Made by a program: the position numbers and the translations under genes
In this document: positions 1 through 7,876 of the stretch, in pieces
Position numbering within the stretch: position 1 is the first letter of the stretch
Layout: every line of letters begins with the position of its first letter
Assembly (NCBI RefSeq): GCF_003852715.1
Contig: NZ_RIAV01000009.1
Location: 1 to 64,000, forward strand
Reading direction: 5' to 3'
Source of the DNA: Ectobacillus antri
GTDB lineage: Bacteria > Bacillota > Bacilli > Bacillales > Bacillaceae_G
Length of the DNA stretch: 64,000 nt
The notes under the pieces: model-generated
Told to the model about the DNA's origin: nothing
What the model saw: only the letters and a program-made list of their open reading frames with translations
Database searches by the model: none

Positions 1-1
1 C

Positions 2-85
2 TACTACAACCATAAACGGATCAAGGCAAAATTAAAGGGCATGAGCCCGGTTCAATACCGGGCTCATGCCCAAGAGGCTGCCTGA
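2..85 (+). CDS. IS3-family transposase (OrfB), C-terminal end, cut by window edge
   Basis: Frame 2 reads 27 codons to TGA at 83-85. The residues NHKRIKAKLKGMSPVQYR are the characteristic C-terminus of the DDE integrase-type OrfB of IS3-family elements (IS150/IS3 groups). The terminal inverted repeat follows 9 bases after the stop, as expected. Only the last 27 codons are visible, so it cannot be judged whether the element is intact. It lies directly beside the 3' end of the convergent small gene at 136-387. Confidence 0.85.
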   Translation, partial: YYNHKRIKAKLKGMSPVQYRAHAQEAA

Positions 86-93
86 CACACCCG

Positions 94-118
94 TGTCTAA
101 CTTTTGGGGGCCAGTTCA
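94..118. repeat. Right terminal inverted repeat of the IS3-family element
   Basis: TGTCTAACTTTTGGGGG followed by CCAGTTCA has the form of IS3-family ends (reverse complement begins TGAACTGG..CCCCCAAAAG). It directly follows the transposase stop. The left end and target duplication are outside the window. Confidence 0.75.
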
Positions 119-135
119 ATTTTTGGGCGCTTTTT

Positions 136-387
136 TCATTGTTTGTGAAATTGTGCCATTTTAACAAACATATCCATATTTTCGTTCAATCCGCACACAG
201 CACATTGTACACGATAATCTGGCCCTTGATAGGACATATGAAAAGGTCCTGCATCTTCAGCAAATTCCTGTTCCACGCTGCCGGATTGCGGATTGAGTTT
301 TACTTGTTTTACTTGTTTTACTTGCTGCGCAATTAAATTAAAACGCGTTCGGTTTGTCTTACAGGACGGACAAAGTAAAGGTTCTAT
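136..387 (-). CDS. Small double-CxxC (zinc-ribbon-like) protein, probable non-AUG (ATA) start
   Basis: On the minus strand a perfect AGGAGGT (394-400) precedes an 83-codon frame. It begins ATA-GAA-CCT at 387, 7 bases downstream of the Shine-Dalgarno, and runs to TGA at 136-138. The protein has CPSC near the N-terminus and CAVC near residue 64, a spacing that could bind one zinc ion. Between them is a QVKQVKQVK stretch from a 9-bp tandem repeat. No ATG, GTG or TTG lies at a usable distance, so an ATA (or ATC at 390) start is inferred. Family and function are not recognised. The stop lies 18 bases from the IS3 end. Confidence 0.55.
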   Translation of the reverse strand: MEPLLCPSCKTNRTRFNLIAQQVKQVKQVKLNPQSGSVEQEFAEDAGPFHMSYQGPDYRVQCAVCGLNENMDMFVKMAQFHKQ

Positions 388-454
388 GATATCACCTCCT
401 GTTTTTAGCTTGACATAAATGGGAATTCTTATACAGAAGAGATATGTACACCTA

Positions 455-482
455 TTGCAAAAAAATACAAATGCGATATACT
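455..482 (+). promoter_or_regulatory. Sigma-A promoter for the 490-706 RNA
   Basis: TTGCAA (455-460), 16-bp spacer, TATACT (477-482). It points toward the structured RNA region; transcription would start near 489. Confidence 0.5.
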
Positions 483-489
483 AAAAGAG

Positions 490-706
490 AATTACATTAT
501 AAACATGTAAGGGAGACTATGTATATGTTAGGTGCCGTTCTTAACTAACCGTAATTTCATACGGTCAATTGCAAGCTTACCTATCTTGAAAAAAACGACA
601 AGATTAGGTTTATTTAGCTATGCCTGCGATTGATAGTTAAGAACGATAGTCATAGCATCCGAACCATTGTGTCCTTTTCGGCTGTGCGCTTTCGCACAGC
701 CTTTTT
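490..706 (+). ncRNA. Candidate structured RNA (leader or small RNA) with three-way-junction fold
   Basis: No credible gene lies between the promoter at 455-482 and the terminator at 680-706. An 11-bp closing helix pairs GTTCTTAACTA (537-547) with TAGTTAAGAAC (634-644). Inside it are ACCGTA/TACGGT (548-553 with 560-565) and ACCTATCTTG/CAAGATTAGGT (579-588 with 599-609, one bulge). A strong terminator follows. The shape resembles a riboswitch or a stand-alone small RNA, but no known class was recognised from its conserved core. A second terminator (727-757) separates it from the MutS2-like gene. Confidence 0.45.
680..706 (+). terminator. Rho-independent terminator
   Basis: GGCTGTGCG (680-688) pairs with CGCACAGCC (693-701) around a CTTT loop, followed by TTTTT. 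Confidence 0.85.
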
Positions 707-726
707 GTATAGGCACAAGTGTATCT

Positions 727-758
727 GCGCAATGAACTAAGTTCATTGCGCTTTTTTT
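727..758 (+). terminator. Rho-independent terminator, second of a tandem pair
   Basis: GCGCAATGAAC (727-737) pairs perfectly with GTTCATTGCGC (741-751), loop TAA, then seven T. It sits just upstream of the ribosome site of the MutS2-like gene, so that gene needs readthrough or a promoter inside this region. Confidence 0.8.
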
Positions 759-779
759 ATAAAAAAGGAGGAACAAACA

Positions 780-2702
780 TTGAATACAGACACATTTACG
801 GTCTTAGGTTTACATCACATTAAAGAAGAAGTAGCTCATTATGCCATAACTGATTTGGGTAAGGCGCAGGTGCGTGCCTTGGATCCCCACACAAACTTAA
901 AACAAATTCGTGCGTTGCTAGATGAGATAACCGAAGCGAAACGCATCTTAGAAAAAAGCACTAGCGTACCAATTCATGGTTTAAACGGGATGGATTATTT
1001 ACTGAAAAGCTTGAACAAAGGGATATCTCTTCGTCCAGATCAATTAGTGGGATTATACGATTTCTTAGATTGCTGTCGTAAACTGAAGCGTTTTATGGAA
1101 GACAAGGTACCCATTGCACCGCGTGTAGCATCTTACGTGTATGGCATTGAGGAGTTACCACATTTAGCCGAGGAGATCTATCGTTGTATTCGGAATGGGA
1201 TGGTAGATGATTACGCGAGTAAATCTCTTGAAAAGGTTCGAAAACAAATACGAACCCATGAAGAACGTTTGAAAGAAAAAATCCAACAACTTCTCAAGAA
1301 ATACAAAACGTACTTACAAGAAAGCATTGTGAGTGAGCGAGATGGACGCTATGTACTTGCGCTCAAAAAAGAACACAAAGGTAAAGTGAGTGGAGCAGTC
1401 CTTGATGTATCTGCATCTGGCTCTACTTTATATATAGAGCCAGATGAATTAACGCGTGGGCAGGAGCAACTGCTTTTATTACGTGTGGAAGAGGAAATAG
1501 AATGTCAACGTATTTTGAGCTATTTGACAGGGCTTGTAGAAGAACAAGAACCTTCTATCCACTTGGCTGTAGAAACGATGGTGCATTACGATGTACTGTT
1601 TGCCAAAGCCAAATATAGCCGTGCAATTGGAGGACGTAGTGTAGAAGTGAACGAATCTCATTATATTTCTTTGAAATCGGCTCGTCATCCTTTACTAGGT
1701 GAGAAAGCTGTACCCCTTACCGTTGAAATGGGAGAAAACTATCATGCCTTAGTTATTACAGGACCTAATACCGGTGGTAAAACGGTGACAATTAAAACGG
1801 TCGGTTTATTAACACTAATGGTGCAATGTGGTTTACATGTTCCTGTTGAAGAAGGAAGTCATATTGCTGTTTTTCAACATATTTGGGTAGATATTGGTGA
1901 TGGGCAGAGCATTGAGCAAAACTTAAGTACATTCAGTTCACGCATTGTCAATATTATTCAAATTTTAAAGCAAACAAACGATCGAAGCCTTGTATTACTT
2001 GATGAGCTGGGTTCAGGAACAGACCCTGGCGAAGGAATGGGTCTCGCAACAGTAATTTTACAGGAGCTGTACAAAAAAGGAGCTACCTTGCTTGCAACGA
2101 CGCATTATAGTGAAATTAAAGATTTTGCAAATCAGCAGGAAGGCTTTATTAACGGTTCTATGGAGTTTGATTTACAAACATTACGTCCTACGTATCGACT
2201 ACTAATCGGAAAGGGTGGGGACAGTCAGGCATTTGCAATTGCATTGCGTCTTGGTATGCATCCAAAGCTGATCACAGCGGCACATATGATTACGTATAAA
2301 GAAGAGAAAGAATATGAAACAGTCGCAGAGACTTCTGCCAAAAAAGAAATGGATAAACAATTAGCAACGAACCGATATATCAAACGACATCGTGAAGGAA
2401 AAGAAAAGCAAATTCATGTACCAACATTTGTCATAGGTGATAATGTGCAAATTACCGAGACAGGCGAGTTTGGAATTGTTTATCAAGGTCCGGATGATAC
2501 AGGTAATTATGTTGTACAGGTCAAGGGTGAAAAGCGAATGTATAATCATAAGCGGCTAAAGTTGTACATTGCTGCTGCTGAATTATATCCGGAAGATTAC
2601 GACTTTGCGATTATTTTTGATACAAAGGAGAATCGTAAAAAACAGCGTATAATGGAAAAACGCCATGTGGACGGCTTAACAATTGAAAGAAAAGAAGAAT
2701 AA
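780..2702 (+). CDS. MutS2-like DNA-binding ATPase lacking the Smr nuclease domain
   Basis: TTG start with AAGGAGG 8-9 bases upstream. The 640-residue protein has the MutS core plus clamp/lever helices. The P-loop GPNTGGKT is at about 328-335 and the Walker B/ABC-signature region LLDELGSGTDPGEG near 406-419. Canonical MutS2 is about 780-790 residues with a C-terminal Smr endonuclease domain. Here the ATPase is followed only by a charged segment and a short beta-rich region (about 545-640), so it is a paralogue class without Smr rather than MutS2 proper. Proposed role by family: binding branched DNA or collided ribosomes with ATP turnover. A terminator closes the gene as a monocistron. Confidence 0.85.
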   Translation: MNTDTFTVLGLHHIKEEVAHYAITDLGKAQVRALDPHTNLKQIRALLDEITEAKRILEKSTSVPIHGLNGMDYLLKSLNKGISLRPDQLVGLYDFLDCCRKLKRFMEDKVPIAPRVASYVYGIEELPHLAEEIYRCIRNGMVDDYASKSLEKVRKQIRTHEERLKEKIQQLLKKYKTYLQESIVSERDGRYVLALKKEHKGKVSGAVLDVSASGSTLYIEPDELTRGQEQLLLLRVEEEIECQRILSYLTGLVEEQEPSIHLAVETMVHYDVLFAKAKYSRAIGGRSVEVNESHYISLKSARHPLLGEKAVPLTVEMGENYHALVITGPNTGGKTVTIKTVGLLTLMVQCGLHVPVEEGSHIAVFQHIWVDIGDGQSIEQNLSTFSSRIVNIIQILKQTNDRSLVLLDELGSGTDPGEGMGLATVILQELYKKGATLLATTHYSEIKDFANQQEGFINGSMEFDLQTLRPTYRLLIGKGGDSQAFAIALRLGMHPKLITAAHMITYKEEKEYETVAETSAKKEMDKQLATNRYIKRHREGKEKQIHVPTFVIGDNVQITETGEFGIVYQGPDDTGNYVVQVKGEKRMYNHKRLKLYIAAAELYPEDYDFAIIFDTKENRKKQRIMEKRHVDGLTIERKEE

Positions 2703-2729
2703 AAAAACCCGCAACTGCGGGTTTTTTTG
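2702..2729. terminator. Rho-independent terminator between convergent genes
   Basis: AAACCCGC-AACT-GCGGGTTTTTTT directly after the MutS2-like stop. The A-rich and T-rich flanks allow use in both directions, serving the convergent MFS gene. Confidence 0.85.
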
Positions 2730-2751
2730 TTAGATTGTATGAAAGGTTCCG

Positions 2752-3954
2752 TTAAGAGGATTGAGATTCTTTTGTTTCCAAAGACATAGCTTTTGGTCTA
2801 GATAGTAGTAAAAATAAAATCAGAAGGGAAACTAGACCGAAGATTAGCACCATATACTGCAGACCGATTGTGTCTAAAAATAAGCCTGTAGCCAGTAAGA
2901 CGACCTGAAACATCACGCGCTCAAACATATTGCGAAAAGAAAACAAGCGTCCGTGGTAGGTTTTTGCAATTTTAGTTTGGAAAACAGTTGAAGCAACCGG
3001 GAAAAATCCACCTACACCAAGACCAAAAATTGTAAAGGAGACAAGTGACATCCATTTGATATTGCTAAAAAATAATGAAAGATGTGCAAATGCAATAATA
3101 AAACTGTACGTATACATCAAACGCTGCGGAGAAGTCCGTTTAGACGCATATTTAACAAAAAAAGCACCTAACATAAATGCAACACCTTCCACAGTATATA
3201 ACAAACCTTTGATTGCCGGATCTTTCTGCATTTCGCTAATGTTAATCACCATTAAGTTAAATCCACCGATAAACAAAAGGGGAATAATGTTGAGAACTAA
3301 TGTATTAAATGCAACAGGAACTTCTTTTAAAATGCGAAATACCTCAGTAAATCCTGCTTTTTGATTGGTTGCATTTTTGGAGGGCTGTACAGGCGTATCT
3401 TGAAATTCTAACAAATATGTCGAAGCAAATAAAAGCGCATATGCTAGCATAGAAAAGCCATACATATACTCAAGACTTAACACAACAAGCAAAACGCCCC
3501 CAATGGAAGTCCCTGCAATTCTAGCAATCGTGGCGACATTCATGTGCATACCATTCATTTGTAAGAGATCTTGATCACGTACGACAAGAGGAATGACTGC
3601 TTGCAAAGCCGGAAAGTAAAAAGCAGCTGAAATTTGAATCGCAACCATGAAGAATACCATGTACCAAACATTATCAAAGTGCAGGGCAAGAAACATAAAT
3701 ACAACACTTACTACGCGTCCAAATCCTGCGTATAATAAAATCTTTTTCTTAGAAGCTTGGTCAATTAATCTTCCAGCTAGCGGGCCAACCATAACGCCTG
3801 CCAACAATCCTGCAAACATAATTAAAGATTTCTTGAAGTCTGACGGAATATGTCGCTGCATAAACTCTAAATTACCGATAATGCCTAGCCATAAACCAAT
3901 ACCTGCAATAAATTCACCCATTAAGATAATCCAAACGTTTTTATTTTTCCACAT
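2752..3954 (-). CDS. MFS transporter (efflux-type, about 12 membrane segments)
   Basis: The 400-residue protein has alternating hydrophobic segments typical of the major facilitator superfamily. The loop after the second helix (GPLAGRLIDQASKKKIL) is the family's motif-A variant for cation-driven efflux. It resembles the MefA/macrolide-efflux-like group of Bacillus MFS proteins, but the substrate cannot be read from sequence. ATG at 3954 follows an AGAGGA ribosome site. It is convergent with the MutS2-like gene, sharing its terminator, and stands alone. Confidence 0.8.
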   Translation of the reverse strand: MWKNKNVWIILMGEFIAGIGLWLGIIGNLEFMQRHIPSDFKKSLIMFAGLLAGVMVGPLAGRLIDQASKKKILLYAGFGRVVSVVFMFLALHFDNVWYMVFFMVAIQISAAFYFPALQAVIPLVVRDQDLLQMNGMHMNVATIARIAGTSIGGVLLVVLSLEYMYGFSMLAYALLFASTYLLEFQDTPVQPSKNATNQKAGFTEVFRILKEVPVAFNTLVLNIIPLLFIGGFNLMVINISEMQKDPAIKGLLYTVEGVAFMLGAFFVKYASKRTSPQRLMYTYSFIIAFAHLSLFFSNIKWMSLVSFTIFGLGVGGFFPVASTVFQTKIAKTYHGRLFSFRNMFERVMFQVVLLATGLFLDTIGLQYMVLIFGLVSLLILFLLLSRPKAMSLETKESQSS

Positions 3955-4150
3955 AAGATGTCCTCTGCCTTTTAGTTTATATGATGTATTAATTACTTAA
4001 TGAAATAAAAAAGAAACCATCATATCAATTTAAACTGTCCATCACAAAGGTGTCAAGAATATTATGAAAATATGAGATTTTTTCGATTATTATGGTTTTA
4101 TTCCGTGTATACTGTATGTGGACGTACTTACAAGCAAGGAAGTATGGAAA

Positions 4151-4353
4151 ATGGTGAAACGAATCACAAGACATACAGTAGAATTATTAGCGCCTGTAGG
4201 GAATGGGGAATGTCTAGAAGGACGAACCTATATACCATCTAAAGCGGAATGGAACAAATTGAAGCAGCCTCTTTAACAGATATTGATTATATTTACGCAG
4301 ATTTTGAATTTACAACGGACTATCCAAAGGCAGTAGTGTATGGCGCTCATTAA
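4151..4353 (+). pseudogene. Remnant of a U32-family peptidase gene
   Basis: ATG at 4151 opens a 41-codon frame containing ELLAPVGNGECLE, the N-terminal signature of U32 (collagenase-like/YrrO-type) peptidases, ending TAA at 4274-4276. An overlapping second frame continues with IDYIYADFEFTTDYPKAV and stops at 4351-4353, resembling a more C-terminal part of the same family. The two pieces are in different frames and hundreds of residues are missing, so this is a deletion-plus-frameshift remnant. The U32 assignment is from motif memory. Confidence 0.55.
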
Positions 4354-4470
4354 AGGCGACTAATCAGCTTGGTGTCACAAGAGGACAACTTATCAAAAAA
4401 GAAAATGTGAGTCGAACAAATGTGCAATAAAACTCGCAAATGTGGGTTTTATCTTATATAGGGGGATTCT

Positions 4471-4656
4471 ATGAAAAAGAACCGTTTTCATTGCTGTGCA
4501 ACTTGTGTGCATTTTGCTGTAGTGAAATCAACAAATATTGGATACATCTGTACCAGATTGCAATACGAAACGAAACCGGACTATGTATTCAATTGTTGGG
4601 ATCCAAGATCTGCTGTACAAAAATTGATTAAAAAAGAAGATAAAGAAAGAGGATAA
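4471..4656 (+). CDS. Small Cys-rich protein of unknown function
   Basis: 61 codons with TAGGGGGA upstream of ATG. It contains CCATC near residues 8-12, then C32 and C45, so a metal site is possible. It ends one base before the ATG of the Mug-type glycosylase and is probably co-transcribed with it. A shorter alternative frame overlaps, but ribosome site and Cys spacing favour this one. No family assignment. Confidence 0.6.
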   Translation: MKKNRFHCCATCVHFAVVKSTNIGYICTRLQYETKPDYVFNCWDPRSAVQKLIKKEDKERG

Positions 4657-4657
4657 A

Positions 4658-5218
4658 ATGAAAGAAGCCTTTGAAGAAAAATGGTTACCTACTTATATTA
4701 AACCCAATATTACCGTATTGTTTTGTGGCATTAACCCTGGGCGTATTTCAGCTACCGAAGGATATCATTACGCAAATCAGGCAAATTTATTTTGGCGTGG
4801 GCTGTTTGAAGGTGGACTTACTCCGTATCAACTCAAGCCCGAGGAAACAGCACAGCTCCTTCGCTGGAATTACGGTATTACAGATCTGGTAGCTCGCCCA
4901 ACTAGATCATCCGGCGATTTACACACGCAAGATTACAAGATGGGTGCAATTGAATTTCAGCTTCTTGTTATCACGTACAAACCCAAAGTGATTTGTTTTA
5001 ACGGCATCACCGCTTTTCGACATGCAACAGGAAAAAAGAAAGAGAAGATAAAACTTGGTATACAAAACGGTTTATTTTTTGGAAATGAATCATGGGAAGG
5101 GTGTTATGTGTTTGTAATTCCATCTACAAGTGGTGCTAATGCTAGCTTTTCTAGAGATGAAAGACTTGCGATGTTCAGAAGGCTACATGATTTCCTAAAA
5201 GAAAAAGGGTGGCAATAA
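4658..5218 (+). CDS. mug: Mismatch-specific G:U/G:T DNA glycosylase (Mug family)
   Basis: 186 residues, close to the usual 165-190 for family-2 uracil-DNA glycosylases. Motif A GINPG is at 24-28, where the Asn activates the catalytic water. A motif-B equivalent IPSTSGANA lies near 154-162, the loop that wedges into the helix. It removes uracil or thymine mispaired with G, feeding base-excision repair. GAAAGAGG precedes the ATG. Only one base separates it from the upstream small Cys-rich gene. Motif B differs from the NPSGLNR form of E. coli Mug but fits Bacillus homologues. Confidence 0.85.
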   Translation: MKEAFEEKWLPTYIKPNITVLFCGINPGRISATEGYHYANQANLFWRGLFEGGLTPYQLKPEETAQLLRWNYGITDLVARPTRSSGDLHTQDYKMGAIEFQLLVITYKPKVICFNGITAFRHATGKKKEKIKLGIQNGLFFGNESWEGCYVFVIPSTSGANASFSRDERLAMFRRLHDFLKEKGWQ

Positions 5219-5226
5219 GCCCCCCT

Positions 5227-5547
5227 TTATTCGGAAATAATCTCGTATTCTTCATCTTCTAAAAGCAAAATTTTAAAACGCTTTTCTTTTGTTGTAACAG
5301 CAATTACATCATAAGCGCCTAAATGTTTTGTTTTGTTTGGAGAAGCATTGAGCATCCCTTCAACAGAGTCAATTAAAATATCTTCCTCCATATACGCAGG
5401 GGGAATTGTCAATTCCTCTGTTTCTAGTACACAATTGTACATTGTTGCAAGTAACTCAGGTGAAGGATTTTCTTCTTGCACATCAATAATCTCTTTAATA
5501 CTTTCAAAGTGTTCTTCTTTTGGTTGGTAAACGCGGATTTTCGCCAT
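5227..5547 (-). CDS. Conserved hypothetical acidic protein
   Basis: 106 residues, rich in Glu and Asp, with no membrane segment or recognised motif. ATG at 5547 follows GGAGAA on the minus strand. It is convergent with the Mug-type gene 8 bases away and no obvious terminator lies between. The N-terminus (MAKIRVYQPKEEHFESI) suggests an alpha/beta fold, but no function can be assigned. Confidence 0.6.
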   Translation of the reverse strand: MAKIRVYQPKEEHFESIKEIIDVQEENPSPELLATMYNCVLETEELTIPPAYMEEDILIDSVEGMLNASPNKTKHLGAYDVIAVTTKEKRFKILLLEDEEYEIISE

Positions 5548-5674
5548 AGAAATTCTCCTTTATGTATCAAACTCTTTGTTATTATAACGCGAGTGTTTCT
5601 AAAAATTCAAATGACAAGGAAAATACAGGTTCACTTGCCAAGAATGTGTTATCGGCAAATCAGAATAACGGAGC

Positions 5675-5680
5675 TATAAT
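5675..5680 (+). promoter_or_regulatory. -10 box for the SRP-like RNA
   Basis: A perfect TATAAT sits 10 bases before the base of the SRP-like hairpin. No good -35 is seen at 17 bp; TTATCG at 5649 is 20 bp away. Confidence 0.45.
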
Positions 5681-5687
5681 GTAGTTA

Positions 5688-5767
5688 CATCTCTGACAAA
5701 CTTACGCACGGAACAGGGTCAGGTCTTGACGGAAGCAGCTCACCAGCGTAAATTGTGCAGAGTTTTT
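5688..5767 (+). ncRNA. Compact signal-recognition-particle-like RNA (4.5S type)
   Basis: GGGTCAGGTC (5716-5725) and GGAAGCAGC (5731-5739) are the two strands of SRP domain IV, the Ffh-binding symmetric and asymmetric loops, capped by a UGAC tetraloop of the URRC type. The stem continues outward as TTACGC (5702-5707) with GCGTAA (5746-5751), then CTCTG (5691-5695) with CAGAG (5758-5762), and ends in TTTTT. A TATAAT at 5675-5680 would start transcription close to 5688. The result is an 80-nt single hairpin. Bacillus normally uses a roughly 270-nt SRP RNA with an Alu domain, so this is either a second, minimal SRP RNA or a decayed copy. Confidence 0.7.
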
Positions 5768-5887
5768 CTAGTTTGTACGCAGTATATGACGAATAGATAC
5801 ATAATATGTAAAAATAATTCATGGAATTTGTCTGCTTTTATCAGACTTTGCGCTTGCCGAGGAAATAATAATAAACGGGAAATTTCC

Positions 5888-6715
5888 TTATTTCAATTGA
5901 CGGTAGACGAGTTTTTCCCATATGCGCCAAGGTAGTATCTTTTTTATCCATATCGTCAGAGAAACACCTTTTCCTACTGCATAACGTAAGGACGGATCTG
6001 TTGTTTCTATAATACGTATAATTTTTTGTGCGACTTCTAAAGGATTTCCAAGTGACGAACTTCCTGCAGAAATGTGTTGCTCCAATCGTTGCATGTACGT
6101 ATAATACGGTGAATCTGGCTGTGAAGGTGAAACTTCACGACCTGAAGACCAAATATTGGTTTGAAAAGACCCGGGTTCTATTAAGACAACGTGAATACCA
6201 AATGGCCTAAGCTCCAAACGCAAGCTTTCACTCCAACCCTCTAAAGCGTGCTTGGACGCAACATAGGGGGATAAACCAGGAAAACCAATGAGTCCACTGA
6301 TACTGCTCATATTGATAATATAGCCACTCTGTCTTTTTCTCATTAGTGGCAGCACAGCTTGTGTGACAGAAATAGCACCAAAGAAATTGGTTTCGAATTG
6401 TTTTTTATAAGAAGCGATGGATATCTCTTCTGTAAAGCCTCCCATAGCAAACCCAGCATTGTTTACAAGTACATCTACTCGGTGTAGCTGTCTTACATAA
6501 GATTCCCACTGTTTTAAAGATGTCTCACAGGCCACGTCCAATTCGTAGAGAACAATCTCAACATTTTGTAAGCTAGCCTGCTCTAAAAGCGCAGCGCCTT
6601 TTTCTATAGTTCTCACTGTTGCAATAACATGAAATCCTTTTTTGGCTAATTCTAACGCAGCCAAAAAACCAAACCCACTTGAAGCTCCAGTTACAATCGC
6701 AACCTTTTGATCCAT
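5888..6715 (-). CDS. Short-chain dehydrogenase/reductase (classical SDR)
   Basis: 275 residues. The NAD(P)-binding motif TGASSGFG is at 9-16, NNAG at 85-88, a catalytic Ser in the INMSSISG strand and YxxxK at Y151/K155. The arginine after the second strand (TVRT) suggests NADP preference. The C-terminal extension with basic residues (ending LVYRQLK) is found in retinol- or sterol-like SDRs that associate with membranes. Substrate unknown. It is monocistronic, with no gene between it and the SRP-like RNA. Confidence 0.85.
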   Translation of the reverse strand: MDQKVAIVTGASSGFGFLAALELAKKGFHVIATVRTIEKGAALLEQASLQNVEIVLYELDVACETSLKQWESYVRQLHRVDVLVNNAGFAMGGFTEEISIASYKKQFETNFFGAISVTQAVLPLMRKRQSGYIINMSSISGLIGFPGLSPYVASKHALEGWSESLRLELRPFGIHVVLIEPGSFQTNIWSSGREVSPSQPDSPYYTYMQRLEQHISAGSSSLGNPLEVAQKIIRIIETTDPSLRYAVGKGVSLTIWIKKILPWRIWEKLVYRQLK

Positions 6716-6789
6716 CCGTTTGCCCCCATTCGTTTTCTTTCTAACTATGCAGTTTAATTGAAATGTAAATAAAAGAACGCTTTTCTATT

Positions 6790-6957
6790 GGCTGTGTTAA
6801 AACCTGATACTGCTAGTGGCACTTGTTGATTGGAAGAAAGGGTTAAGAAGCAAGTCAAAGGGAGACCCGGCAGGCGCATAGCGCTGAGGAGGCTCCCTGA
6901 TCGCCCACGGAAAGCGACCCATCCCAACGGAAATCAACAACAAACTTTAACAACACC
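6790..6957. repeat. Interspersed Bacillus-type inverted-repeat element
   Basis: Nested inverted repeats bound the element: TGTTAAA (6795-6801) with TTTAACA (6946-6952), and TTGTTGATT (6823-6831) with AATCAACAA (6932-6940). The inside is GC-richer than the flanks and contains GGAGACCCGGCAGGCGCA, GAGGAGGCTCCCTGATCGCC and CGGAAAGCGA. These blocks match, from memory, a repeat common in many Bacillus and Geobacillus genomes. It has no reading frame and lies between divergent genes. Confidence 0.6.
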
Positions 6958-7059
6958 TTTGTATTTATAATATATATCATATCTTATTTTCACTAGAACT
7001 TCCCTACTAAAACATGTAGAATAATAGATACATGCAACGTATGAGAGCGGGGGATATGA

Positions 7060-7851
7060 ATGCTATATTATAGAACTTACACAACAGAACAGCACAGCCC
7101 TTGGGTCGTATTTATTCATGGAGCAGGCGGCAGTTCGTCCATTTGGTATAAGCAGGTGAAAGAGTTTAAAAAATACTTTAATGTATTATTAATAGATTTA
7201 AGAGGTCACGGTAAATCGCAAAAAGGTAGTTGGAAAAAAGGAGATACGTTTGTGCAGGTAGCTGATGAGGTGATACAAGTGTTGAATCACCTACATATTA
7301 AAAGTGCGCACTTTGTTGGTATTTCTCTTGGAACAATTGTCATTCAAACGATGGCACATAAGTACCCAGAGCGCATCCGCTCTATGGTTTTAGGAGGAGC
7401 GGTCGTCACGCTAAATTTCCGTACGAGTTTCTTGCTTTCAGTAGGTCATGTTGGTAAGTATATTATACCTTATATGTGGTTATATCGCTTATTTGCGTGG
7501 ATTATTATGCCAAAGCGAAGTCACACAGAATCAAGGCATGCTTTTGTTAGGCAAGCAGCCAAGATGTGTCAAAAGGAGTTTATTCGGTGGTTTTCACTGA
7601 CAAAAGCCGTGCAGCCATTTTTAAAAAAGCTACAAACAGACTTTTTCGGCATTCCTACACTTTTTGTAATGGGAGAAGAAGACTATTTATTCCGCGCACC
7701 TGTGAAAGCGCTTGTACAAAGACAACAAGATGTGAGTCTGGTTTGCATTGAAGGTGCTGGTCATGTGTGTAATATTGATCAACCAGATCGCTTCAATGAA
7801 ATATCACTTCGGTTCATTCAACAACCGAAGCAATGGAAGCGTGCGCAATGA
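7060..7851 (+). CDS. Alpha/beta hydrolase
   Basis: 263 residues. The oxyanion-hole segment FIHGAGG is at 18-24, the nucleophile elbow GISLG at 87-91 (Ser89), an acid in MGEEDYLF near 205-212, and a catalytic His in GAGHVCNIDQP near 231-241. This is the full triad of esterase, lactonase or haloperoxidase-like hydrolases. The ATG at 7060 lies 9-10 bases after GCGGGGG. A cap of about 60 residues between strands is basic and aromatic. Substrate not predictable. Confidence 0.8.
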   Translation: MLYYRTYTTEQHSPWVVFIHGAGGSSSIWYKQVKEFKKYFNVLLIDLRGHGKSQKGSWKKGDTFVQVADEVIQVLNHLHIKSAHFVGISLGTIVIQTMAHKYPERIRSMVLGGAVVTLNFRTSFLLSVGHVGKYIIPYMWLYRLFAWIIMPKRSHTESRHAFVRQAAKMCQKEFIRWFSLTKAVQPFLKKLQTDFFGIPTLFVMGEEDYLFRAPVKALVQRQQDVSLVCIEGAGHVCNIDQPDRFNEISLRFIQQPKQWKRAQ

Positions 7852-7876
7852 AAAGACTGTTTATGATAAGGGGGAT

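Noticed and set aside
139-336. Plus-strand 65-codon frame over the small zinc-ribbon gene
   Set aside because: No ribosome site; the minus strand has a perfect Shine-Dalgarno and paired CxxC motifs.
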